Shown: piece by piece, positions 42,027 to 50,008 of the stretch
How the letters are laid out: every line of letters begins with the position of its first letter
Position numbering within the stretch: position 1 is the stretch's first letter
NCBI GenBank assembly: GCA_029567325.1
Contig: JAKQLF010000083.1
Coordinates: 1 to 59,768, forward strand
Length of the DNA: 59,768 bases
From: Bacteroidota bacterium
GTDB lineage: Bacteria; Bacteroidota; Bacteroidia; Chitinophagales; Saprospiraceae
Direction: 5' to 3'
Notes under the pieces: generated by a model
What the model was told of the DNA's origin: nothing
Seen by the model: only the letters and a program-made list of their open reading frames with translations
Databases searched by the model: none
Made by a program: the position numbers and the translations under genes

Positions 42027-44138
42027 CTATGCTTTATAATAACTTCCTATTACTTCCTTATCGCTGTCTATAGCTACGCTCCTTTTTTCAGTGACTTCTT
42101 TTAAAAAGTCAGTTGCATCTTGGATATAGTTTTCTACAAACTCCTTTTCTGGTGTATGCTCCTTCAATCTGAGGACAAAACTCACAAAGTCATTTCCACA
42201 AGAAGTTATCTCACCTGTAGCTACAAAGTTTGCTTGAAAATCTTCCAATATTTTGATTTGCGTGTTGCAAGCTATATCAGCGGCCAAAAGTAGTGCTTTT
42301 GCACCAATCACAAAGGTATTGTAAGCATGATATACAGCATCTTTTTCAGACTCGTTTGCCAGTGCAAGTTTTGCTAGTTTTATTTTTTGTTCTGCTTCAC
42401 CCAAAATAAGGCCAACCATGTCGGTCATAACACCTGCACATTCACCAACACCAATGGCTTGAATGTATTGTCCTTCATGTCCCCAATCGCTCAATTCATC
42501 TTCTGATATGTCATCAAGAGATGCCAATGGTTTCAATAGATTGTAGTAATACTTATTATCTAAACTTCTTACGTAATGAATGAATTCTGGATGATTGCTT
42601 CCATTTTGGTGGTAGTCTTTCAAAATCACTCTTACTCCTTCAGGAATCCTTTTGGATGGGAGTTTTATGACTTTATCGCCCATAAATCCTTTGCCTGCTC
42701 TATCAATTCCACCTCCCACAACAACTTGCATGGCAGGTATCACCATTTCACCTCTTTTTATGGAGCTACCATGAAAACCTATGCCTGAAGCCATGTGTTG
42801 ACCACAAGCATTCATACAACCACTAATTTTTATGTCAATATTTTTGGTCATGAGCAATTCAGGATATTCTGTTTTGATCATAGATTCCAATTCTGTGGCC
42901 AATGCGGTTGAATTGGTAACTCCGAGATTACAAGTGTCAGTTCCTGGACAAGCTGTAATGTCTCCAATGCTGTCTTGACCATAATCTGCATAACCCAAAG
43001 CCTTCAATTCTAGGTACAAGGCTGCAAAATTGGCTTTGAGCACGTGTCTCAAAAGTAAATTTTGATTAATCGTTATTCGGACATCATCCGCAGCATATTT
43101 TTTGATGATGATCGCTAATTTTCTTGCATCTGCAGAAGGAATGTCACCATTCGGAACTTTGATGTATACACCATGCAGTCCTTCTTGTTTTTGTTCAAAA
43201 GTATTTGTAGATACCCAGTTGTGGTAACCCTTGTCATTTTTTAATTGTGGGTGATCAAAATCATCTACTTCCTGAGGATAAATTGGTGTTTCTTCCGCAA
43301 CATCTATAGGAATAGATATTTGGGCAAGCGATAGAAGTTCTTGGTTTACTAAATCCATAAATGCCTCATTACCCAGTGACTTGACCAAAAACTTCAATCG
43401 TGCCTTATGTCTCTTTTCTCTTTCACCGTATCTGTCAAATACCCTCAAAGCGGCTTCCATGAAGGGTAAAATCTGATCTGTAGGCATAAACTCAGTGACT
43501 GTAAATGCCTCAATTGCTTGGGCACCCAATCCGCCACCAACAACCAACTTAAAACCTTTTACGCCATCTTTGATTCTGGCAATGAATCCAAAATCACTGA
43601 AATAGGTATACGCAGTATCATTGTCAGTTCCAGAAAAAGCTGGTTTAATTTTTCTGCCCATTTCTTGGCATATGGCATTTCTGAGGAAGTATTCAAAAGT
43701 AGCCTGTGCATATGGGCTTACGTCAAATGCTTCTCCTTTTTGAATTCCAGCAGTAGGAGATCCTGTTACATTTCGCACAGTATTTCCACAAGCTTCTCTC
43801 GCAGTAAGCCCAATACGAGAAAGTCCCTCCCAAACAGCGGGTGAGTCTTTGAGTTTTACGTAATGCAATTGAATGTTTTGACGAGTAGTCAAATGCAAAT
43901 TACTAGATCCATATTGATCAGCTAAATCTGCAACTCCTGCTATCTGACTGGTGGTTATCTTTCCATAAGGAATTTTGAGCCTGAACATTTGAACACCAAA
44001 TTGTCGTTGACCATAAACCCCTCTGGTAAGTCTGAAGTGCTTAAATTTATCTTCGTCTTCTTTTCCAAGATAGTAGTTTGAGATCCTTTCTTGAAGTTCC
44101 TGGATGTCTGCAATATCTTCCTTATTTATTAACTCCAC
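42027..44138 (-). CDS. Ferredoxin-dependent sulfite (nitrite) reductase with HEPN-like C-terminal extension
   Basis: 703 aa. Siroheme/[4Fe-4S] reductase: the cluster cysteines lie in ACPGTDTCNLG (Cx5C, near residue 395-401) and KISGCMNACGQH (Cx3C, near 440-444), with the two parachute domains before (TTRQNIQLHYVKL, CGNTVRNVTGSP). It is of the ferredoxin-dependent class, since no flavoprotein CysJ is present and an FNR gene is in the operon; nitrite reductases look alike, but the cys context argues for sulfite. The last 110-120 residues (about 585-703) are an all-helical extension not needed for the reductase fold and resemble HEPN-like helices. First gene of the operon; promoter at 44209-44240. 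Confidence 0.9.
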   Translation of the reverse strand: MELINKEDIADIQELQERISNYYLGKEDEDKFKHFRLTRGVYGQRQFGVQMFRLKIPYGKITTSQIAGVADLADQYGSSNLHLTTRQNIQLHYVKLKDSPAVWEGLSRIGLTAREACGNTVRNVTGSPTAGIQKGEAFDVSPYAQATFEYFLRNAICQEMGRKIKPAFSGTDNDTAYTYFSDFGFIARIKDGVKGFKLVVGGGLGAQAIEAFTVTEFMPTDQILPFMEAALRVFDRYGEREKRHKARLKFLVKSLGNEAFMDLVNQELLSLAQISIPIDVAEETPIYPQEVDDFDHPQLKNDKGYHNWVSTNTFEQKQEGLHGVYIKVPNGDIPSADARKLAIIIKKYAADDVRITINQNLLLRHVLKANFAALYLELKALGYADYGQDSIGDITACPGTDTCNLGVTNSTALATELESMIKTEYPELLMTKNIDIKISGCMNACGQHMASGIGFHGSSIKRGEMVIPAMQVVVGGGIDRAGKGFMGDKVIKLPSKRIPEGVRVILKDYHQNGSNHPEFIHYVRSLDNKYYYNLLKPLASLDDISEDELSDWGHEGQYIQAIGVGECAGVMTDMVGLILGEAEQKIKLAKLALANESEKDAVYHAYNTFVIGAKALLLAADIACNTQIKILEDFQANFVATGEITSCGNDFVSFVLRLKEHTPEKEFVENYIQDATDFLKEVTEKRSVAIDSDKEVIGSYYKA

Positions 44139-44208
44139 TTTATTTTCTTTTTATGTGATTGCTAATGTTATCTACCTTTCAACAAGTATCTAAAATTTTA
44201 AAACGCGA

Positions 44209-44240
44209 CAAATATAACTATATTAACTCTATAAAACCAA
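44209..44240 (-). promoter_or_regulatory. Promoter of the sulfate assimilation operon
   Basis: On the minus strand, TTG (44238-44240), a 21-nt spacer and TATATTTG (44209-44216) match the Bacteroidota TTTG/TAnnTTTG promoter. The predicted start point near 44201 leaves a leader of about 60 nt. Confidence 0.6.
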
Positions 44241-44248
44241 TAGAGTTA
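44224..44248. promoter_or_regulatory. Inverted repeat over the -33 box, candidate operator of the sulfur operon
   Basis: TAACTCTAT (44224-44232) and its exact reverse complement ATAGAGTTA (44240-44248) are separated by 7 bp and bracket the -33 TTG of the sulfur-operon promoter. A dimeric regulator bound here would block or modulate polymerase access. The regulator is not identified in the window. Confidence 0.5.
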
Positions 44249-44360
44249 GTAAAATTAGCGCATTAAAAAAACATTAAAATTTATTAATCCTTGATAATCA
44301 ATCAAATTCAGATTGGAATAAATGTTAAGATAATTTGAAAATGAGTAAGAATGCCTTGAA

Positions 44361-44383
44361 AAATGTATTTTAAGAATACATTT
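44361..44383. repeat. 9-bp inverted repeat upstream of PIG-L gene
   Basis: AAATGTATT (44361-44369), 5-bp spacer, AATACATTT (44375-44383). Located about 65 bp before the PIG-L start; a possible operator for that operon. Confidence 0.4.
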
Positions 44384-44445
44384 GTTAATGTTGGCTTTCT
44401 GATTTGAAATACAACCATAATTTATAATTTCAGTTGCGAGTTTTT

Positions 44446-46956
44446 ATGAGAAAAATCTTTATTTTCCTATTCTTAGCCGGGTTTTTTACTACTCAAGGCC
44501 AATCTCCAAAAGCCATAACCACAGGGAACATTTATAAATCAATACAGAATCTCAATTTCTTAGGAACCGTACTTTATGTAGCTGCGCATCCCGATGATGA
44601 GAACACGCGATTGATATCCTATTGTGTCAATGAGTTGAATGCTGATACGTATTATTTGTCTTTGACGAGAGGAGACGGCGGGCAAAATTTAATTGGCCCG
44701 GAAATCAGAGAACTTTTAGGAGTTTTGAGGACTGAGGAACTTTTGGCTGCCAGAAGAGTGGACGGAGGTAAACAAATGTTTACACGAGCCAATGATTTTG
44801 GATATTCTAAAAATGCTGAGGAGACCATCAATATTTGGGATAGTGAAAAAGTAAAACATGATGTAGTCTGGGCCATTAGAAAAGTGAAACCAGATGTGAT
44901 CATCAATAGATTTGACCACCGCACCAGTGGTTCTACACATGGGCATCATACTGCTTCAGCGATGTTGGCTTATGAACTTTTTGACCGTTCAGGAGATAAA
45001 ACTGCGTTTCCTGAACAATTAAAACATGTTTCTACTTGGACACCCAATCGACTTTTCTTCAATACATCCTTTTGGTTTTATGGTAGTCAGGAAAAGTTTG
45101 ACCAAGCAGATAAGTCAAATCTGGCGATGGTGGATGTAGGGGGCTATTTCCCGTTGCTAGGACTTTCTAATGGCGAGATTGCGGCATTATCTAGGAGCAA
45201 TCACAAATGCCAGGGTTTTGGTAGTGCAGGTTCAAGAGGTTCACAATCAGAATATCTAGAGTTGTTGAGAGGCAATATGCCCAAAAATAAATCAGACATA
45301 TTTGAAGGCATTAATACCACTTGGACAAGAGTAAAAGGTGGAGAAGCCATTCTATTCATCATGTCACGCGTCCAAAAGAATTTTGATTTCAATAATCCAT
45401 CCGCAAGTGTCAAAGATTTGATCGAGGCAAGAAAACTCATAGCAGCTTTGGGTGATGAATTCTGGCGTACCAAAAAACTGCGTGAAATTGATAATGTCAT
45501 TGCCTCTTGCTTAGGGTTATTTGTAGAGGCAAGTGCCCAAGCAAATTATGCCACTCCAGGAGATTCTATGCGAGTTGATTTCGAAGTGGTCATGCAGAAT
45601 AAGGGTCAAGTCAAATTGACAGGGATATCACTTTTGCCAATTGGAAAAAGTCGCGATTTTGATTCTTTACTTACCGCTAATGAAAAATTATTCTTAAGCG
45701 AAAAAGTAATGGTTTCTTCAGATATGGATTTTACTTCTCCATATTGGTTGAGAAAAAAAGGAACTGATGGCATCTACCATGTAGATAATCCCCAATGGAT
45801 TGGGCTACCAGAAACGCCAAGACCTATTCAAGCAAAGTTTGATTTAATCATAAATGGAAGCAAAGTTTCATTCATAAAAGACTTGATATATAAATATACC
45901 GATTCAGAGAAGGGCGAAGTTTATCAACCATTTGAAATTCTGCCTGAGTTTAGTGTCAAAACAAAAGAAGGTGTAATGGTTTTTTCTGATACACATTCAA
46001 AAGAAATTGAAATTGAAGTAAAGGCTTATGCGGCTGAAGCCAATGCTACACTTACACTAGAAGTACCTCAAGGATGGAAAATAACCCCTTCTATCATTCA
46101 AATTGGGAAGTTACAACAGAATCAGACAGCCAGCTACAAATTTAGTCTGACACCTCCTGAATTGACCTCCATTGGTACTTTGGTTCCTGTTTTGACCGCC
46201 GGTGGGAAAAAATACAAAGATGAAGTTATAGAAATTGACTACGCTCATGTTCCTCTTCAAAGAGTGATTAAACCAGCTGAGACCAGTTTGTCTAGAATCA
46301 ATATAAAAAGATCTGGAGACAGAGTTGCTTATTTGATGGGAACTGGCGATGATATACCTGCTAGTCTTAAGCAGATCGGTTACAATGTAGACCTTATTAA
46401 TGTGGAAGATATTACTGCCGCAAAATTGTCACAATATGATGCATTGATCATGGGAATCAGATCATACAACAAATATGATGACCTCAAATTTAAACAATCA
46501 ATCATTTTTGATTTTGTAAAACAAGGTGGTAATTTCATTGTCCAATACAATACGATGGGGAGAGATTTGGTGATGAGAGAAGATGAAATGATGCCGTATC
46601 CATTTAAAATTTCTCGCGAAAGAGTGACGAAAGAGGATGCAAAGGTCACCTTCCTTGCACCAGAGCATGAGATTTTGCAAGTTCCCAACAAGATTACTCA
46701 AGAAGACTTTGATGGCTGGGTTCAAGAAAGAGGTTTGTATTTTCCTGGAGAATGGTCCGAACAATTCATTCCAATACTTTCTTGCAATGATCCTGGAGAA
46801 CCTCCTCGAAATGGCGGTTTATTAGTCGCACCATACGGCGAAGGTTATTGCATTTACACCGCTTACAGTTGGTTTAGAGAATTGCCAGCTGGAGTGCCAG
46901 GTGCGTTCCGTCTATTTGCTAATATGATTTCAGTGGGTAAAAACAATAGACCATAA
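44446..46956 (+). CDS. Secreted PIG-L family deacetylase, large form
   Basis: 836 aa from ATG 44446 (an upstream TTG at 44434 adds only four residues); signal peptide MRKIFIFLFLAGFFTTQG. The N-terminal domain (about 30-290) is a PIG-L/LmbE zinc deacetylase with VAAHPDDENTRL and STHGHHTASAML. The middle contains an NPCBM/NEW2-like beta segment (TLTLEVPQGWKITPS) and the C-terminal third a ThuA/glutamine-amidotransferase-like alpha/beta region (YDALIMGIRSYNKYDDL, GGNFIVQYNT). Such large forms probably deacetylate a glycan or glycoconjugate in the periplasm. A micro-ORF and an SSS symporter follow in one operon. Confidence 0.85.
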   Translation: MRKIFIFLFLAGFFTTQGQSPKAITTGNIYKSIQNLNFLGTVLYVAAHPDDENTRLISYCVNELNADTYYLSLTRGDGGQNLIGPEIRELLGVLRTEELLAARRVDGGKQMFTRANDFGYSKNAEETINIWDSEKVKHDVVWAIRKVKPDVIINRFDHRTSGSTHGHHTASAMLAYELFDRSGDKTAFPEQLKHVSTWTPNRLFFNTSFWFYGSQEKFDQADKSNLAMVDVGGYFPLLGLSNGEIAALSRSNHKCQGFGSAGSRGSQSEYLELLRGNMPKNKSDIFEGINTTWTRVKGGEAILFIMSRVQKNFDFNNPSASVKDLIEARKLIAALGDEFWRTKKLREIDNVIASCLGLFVEASAQANYATPGDSMRVDFEVVMQNKGQVKLTGISLLPIGKSRDFDSLLTANEKLFLSEKVMVSSDMDFTSPYWLRKKGTDGIYHVDNPQWIGLPETPRPIQAKFDLIINGSKVSFIKDLIYKYTDSEKGEVYQPFEILPEFSVKTKEGVMVFSDTHSKEIEIEVKAYAAEANATLTLEVPQGWKITPSIIQIGKLQQNQTASYKFSLTPPELTSIGTLVPVLTAGGKKYKDEVIEIDYAHVPLQRVIKPAETSLSRINIKRSGDRVAYLMGTGDDIPASLKQIGYNVDLINVEDITAAKLSQYDALIMGIRSYNKYDDLKFKQSIIFDFVKQGGNFIVQYNTMGRDLVMREDEMMPYPFKISRERVTKEDAKVTFLAPEHEILQVPNKITQEDFDGWVQERGLYFPGEWSEQFIPILSCNDPGEPPRNGGLLVAPYGEGYCIYTAYSWFRELPAGVPGAFRLFANMISVGKNNRP

Positions 46957-47042
46957 TGCAAAAAATAAAATGGGACAATGCATACACCTATCTTTTGGTT
47001 GCCAATGCTATTTACATCATCATTTTCTGGTTATTGATGTAA
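46956..47042 (+). CDS. 28-aa membrane micro-protein between PIG-L and symporter genes
   Basis: Too short for ordinary gene calling. Its ATG (46956-46958) overlaps the PIG-L stop as TAATG, and its TAA (47040-47042) ends one base before the symporter ATG at 47044. The product MQKIKWDNAYTYLLVANAIY plus IIIFWLLM is a short polar/aromatic head and one hydrophobic helix. The exact fit between two coupled genes is strong positional evidence that it is translated. By analogy with small subunits of other sodium symporters it may stabilise the transporter, but no family match is claimed. Confidence 0.6.
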   Translation: MQKIKWDNAYTYLLVANAIYIIIFWLLM

Positions 47043-47043
47043 T

Positions 47044-48708
47044 ATGGGATTAGCGCTGGTTGATTGGATGGTTTTGATTATGACTTTGGGCTTTATTGTA
47101 GCCTATGGCATTTATAAAACTAGAGGGAAACAGGACATGAAGTCCTATATTCAAGGTGGAAAAGAAGCTGGTTGGTTTACTGTAGGATTATCCGTGATGG
47201 CCACCCAAGCAAGTGCGATCACTTTTATGTCTACTCCAGGTCAAGCTTTTCACGACGGTATTGGCTTTGTGCAATTTTATTTTGGTTTGCCGTTGGCCAT
47301 GATTTTTATCTCTTTATTTTTCTTGCCGATCTACAGTAAGTTAAATATAGTTACAGCATATGAATACCTGGAAACCAGATTTGATAATAAAACTCGGGCG
47401 CTTACTGCCAGTCTATTTTTGTTGCAAAGAGGTTTGTCAGCAGGAATTACCATTTATGCTCCAGCAATCATTATGAGTACTATCTTGGGCTGGGACCTCA
47501 AGTTGCTTAATTTTATAATGGGGACAGTCGTGGTTATTTACACGGTAAGTGGAGGTACCAAAGCCGTAAATGTGACCCATAAACAGCAAATGTTTGTAAT
47601 TATGGGTGGCATGTTCTTTGCCTTCTTTACCATTATAAATTTACTTCCTGGTGATATTGGACTTACAAAAGCGCTAGATATAGCTAGAATTTCGGGTAAA
47701 ATGAATGCTTTGGATTTCTCTATTGATCCCAATAATAGGTATACGTTTTGGTCTGGAATTACCGGAGGTTTCTTTTTGGCTTTGTCTTATTTCGGTACAG
47801 ACCAAAGTCAAGTTCAGAGGTATTTATCTGCCAAAGATGAGAAGCAGAGTAGGGTAGGCCTCATCATGAATGGCTTGCTGAAAGTGCCCATGCAATTTTT
47901 TATATTGCTCTGTGGAGTGATGCTTTTTGTCTTTTTTCAATTCAATAAAGCACCTGTATTTTTCAATACTTCGGTAGTTGATGAATTAAAAACGACGGTC
48001 CAAAAGGAAAAAGTCATTGCTGCTGAAAACCAACTAGCCCAAATTGTAGACCTGAGAACCAAGGTTTTATTGGCTGATGAAATAGATGGAGCAGCTTTGC
48101 AAAAATTAAATCAGGACGAAAAGGATGTCAGAAATGAGGTCAAGGAAATGATTTCAACGGAGATGCCCAAAAGAGAAACCAATGATAAGGACTACGTTTT
48201 TATTCATTTTGTTTTGAGTTTTCTTCCGACTGGACTGATAGGCCTTTTGCTTGCAGTCATTTTTAGTGCAGCCATGTCTTCAACTGCCTCTGAACTCAAC
48301 GCCTTGGCTTCAACTACTACCATGGACTTGTATCGGCGAAATTTTAACAAAGGAGCAACAGATGACCAATGTGTGCGTGCTACAAGAATATTTACCGTAA
48401 TGTGGGGTTGTATTGCCGTGGCCTTTGCATGCTTTGGGACACTTTTTGATAACTTGATTCAATTTGTCAACATTGTAGGTTCTATATTTTACGGAACCGT
48501 TCTTGGCATATTCCTATCTGGATTTTTCTTTAAACAAATAAAATCAAATGCGGTATTCATCGCAGCAATCATTACCCAACTTTCAATCATTGCCATATTT
48601 AAGGCAGATATGGTCAGTTACTTGTGGTTGAATGTCATTGGTGCTTTTGGTGTAATTCTTTTGAGTTTTGCAATTGGTAGTTTTATACCAAAAGATTCAA
48701 ACAATTAA
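47044..48708 (+). CDS. Sodium:solute symporter (SSS family)
   Basis: 554 aa, about 13 membrane helices. Family blocks: the N-terminal DWMVLIMTLGFIVAYGIYKT, GGKEAGWFTVGLSVMATQAS, TAYEYLETRFDNKTRALTAS, YTVSGGTKAVNVTHKQQMFV and SYFGTDQSQVQRYLSAKDEKQ, plus SAAMSSTASELNALASTTTMD for the sodium site. A charged loop of roughly 70 residues near 320-390 (QKEKVIAAENQLAQIVDLRT) is an insertion of the subgroup. The substrate is probably a sugar, sialic acid or other product released by the PIG-L partner, but this is inference from the operon. Confidence 0.92.
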   Translation: MGLALVDWMVLIMTLGFIVAYGIYKTRGKQDMKSYIQGGKEAGWFTVGLSVMATQASAITFMSTPGQAFHDGIGFVQFYFGLPLAMIFISLFFLPIYSKLNIVTAYEYLETRFDNKTRALTASLFLLQRGLSAGITIYAPAIIMSTILGWDLKLLNFIMGTVVVIYTVSGGTKAVNVTHKQQMFVIMGGMFFAFFTIINLLPGDIGLTKALDIARISGKMNALDFSIDPNNRYTFWSGITGGFFLALSYFGTDQSQVQRYLSAKDEKQSRVGLIMNGLLKVPMQFFILLCGVMLFVFFQFNKAPVFFNTSVVDELKTTVQKEKVIAAENQLAQIVDLRTKVLLADEIDGAALQKLNQDEKDVRNEVKEMISTEMPKRETNDKDYVFIHFVLSFLPTGLIGLLLAVIFSAAMSSTASELNALASTTTMDLYRRNFNKGATDDQCVRATRIFTVMWGCIAVAFACFGTLFDNLIQFVNIVGSIFYGTVLGIFLSGFFFKQIKSNAVFIAAIITQLSIIAIFKADMVSYLWLNVIGAFGVILLSFAIGSFIPKDSNN

Positions 48709-48748
48709 ACATTCGATCCGTTTATAATAAATGATCGTATATAATTTT

Positions 48749-49384
48749 ATGAAATCAAACTATTTCCTTTTTTTCTTGCTGTTTTTTATTTCATCCTCAG
48801 CACTTCATGCCCAAAAGGAAGAAGGCTGGGTTACCAAATACGACAAAGATGGTTTAGTGATCCAACTCAGGGGAGCTAAAACGACTGAATATCGGGCTGT
48901 TACCACAGTAAATGCTGACCTCAAATCTTGCGTTGCTCTGCTTCAAGACATTGAATCACATCCTCAGTTTATGACCACTGTCAAATCTGTACAATTATTA
49001 AAAGTGTACAATAATAAAGAGTCGCTAGTGTATAGCATTATCGATATGCCTTTTCCTATGGGTGACAAAGACTTGGTTTCTAAGGCTGAATTCATCAACA
49101 AACCTGCAGAAAAAAAGGTAATCGTGAAGTTGAAAAGTTTGCCTACTGCATATCCTCCCAAGGATTACGATCGAATGAAAACTGCTGATGGCCAATGGAT
49201 TTTTGAAACAATTGGTGACAACAAGACAAAAGTAACTTATCAACTAAAATTTGATGAGAGTAATGCGCCAAACTGGGTTGTCAATAAGTTCGTAGTTGAT
49301 AATCCCAAAGAAGTTTTGCTTGGCTTTGCAAATTTTGTAAAGAAACCTAAGTACAAAAACGCTGACATCGTCTGGATGAGGTAA
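48749..49384 (+). CDS. Exported START-domain lipid-binding-like protein
   Basis: 211 aa from ATG 48749, which gives the clean signal peptide MKSNYFLFFLLFFISSSALHAQ; an ATG at 48731 adds six residues. The mature part (about 30-205) resembles a START/SRPBCC fold: VNADLKSCVALLQDIESHPQF, SLVYSIIDMPFPMGDKDLV and TKVTYQLKFDESNAPNWVVNKFV. Such exported START proteins are common in marine Bacteroidota and Proteobacteria, ligand unknown. It ends in direct contact with the coaD stop codon on the other strand. Confidence 0.8.
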   Translation: MKSNYFLFFLLFFISSSALHAQKEEGWVTKYDKDGLVIQLRGAKTTEYRAVTTVNADLKSCVALLQDIESHPQFMTTVKSVQLLKVYNNKESLVYSIIDMPFPMGDKDLVSKAEFINKPAEKKVIVKLKSLPTAYPPKDYDRMKTADGQWIFETIGDNKTKVTYQLKFDESNAPNWVVNKFVVDNPKEVLLGFANFVKKPKYKNADIVWMR

Positions 49385-49876
49385 TCAAACGATTTCTTTA
49401 TATTTTTCTAATATTTCTGAAGCGATTTCCGTAGGAACGAAGTTTTTGACATCGCCACCACCTTTGATGATTTCTCTCACAATTGTACTGCTGATATGAG
49501 AAAATTCTGGTTTACTGATCAAAAAAATGGTTTCCAAATCTTCGCCAATGATGCTGTTGAGTTGAGAAATGGTCTTTTCATAATCAAAATCTGACGCATT
49601 CCTCAAACCACGTAAAAGGTAGTGGGCAGAAACTTTTGCGCAATATTTGACGGTAAGCCCTTCAAAATGGTCAACAACAACATTGGGATAACTAGAAAAT
49701 TCTCTGAGCAACCACAACTTTCTGGTCTCTAAATCAAACAACGAAGTTTTACCAGTATTAACGCCTATTGCGACAAAAACTTTGTCAAATAATGGACAGA
49801 TCCTTTTGACCAGATCTATATGTCCAGTGGTGATGGGGTCAAATGATCCCGGAAATACTATGATTCGTTCCTTCAT
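49385..49876 (-). CDS. coaD: Phosphopantetheine adenylyltransferase
   Basis: 163 aa, full length. It transfers AMP from ATP to 4'-phosphopantetheine in coenzyme A synthesis. Nucleotidyltransferase motif FPGSFDPITTGHIDLVKR near the N-terminus (TxGH), LLRGLRNASDFDYEKTISQLN, and the second motif HISSTIVREIIKGGGDV. Monocistronic; convergent with the START gene with no bases between the stops. Confidence 0.96.
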   Translation of the reverse strand: MKERIIVFPGSFDPITTGHIDLVKRICPLFDKVFVAIGVNTGKTSLFDLETRKLWLLREFSSYPNVVVDHFEGLTVKYCAKVSAHYLLRGLRNASDFDYEKTISQLNSIIGEDLETIFLISKPEFSHISSTIVREIIKGGGDVKNFVPTEIASEILEKYKEIV

Positions 49877-50008
49877 GTTTCAAATATAATAAACCAATTA
49901 AAATTCTATGCCAATTACTTTATAATATAGTCACACTCCAATGAAAATTTAAACATTCATCACCATTGAAAAAAAGCTTAAAAGTTACAACCTGTCTATT
50001 GCTTATTT

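Larger units (their letters stand above)
44139..44445. other. Divergent intergenic region, sulfur operon / PIG-L operon
   Basis: A 307-bp regulatory gap. It carries the sulfur-operon promoter with its inverted repeat (44209-44248) and a second 9-bp inverted repeat at 44361-44383 nearer to the PIG-L gene. No ORF or known riboswitch core was recognised. Confidence 0.5.

Noticed and set aside
44139-44208. SAM or other sulfur riboswitch in the sulfur-operon leader
   Set aside because: The predicted leader is only about 60 nt and shows no conserved riboswitch core.
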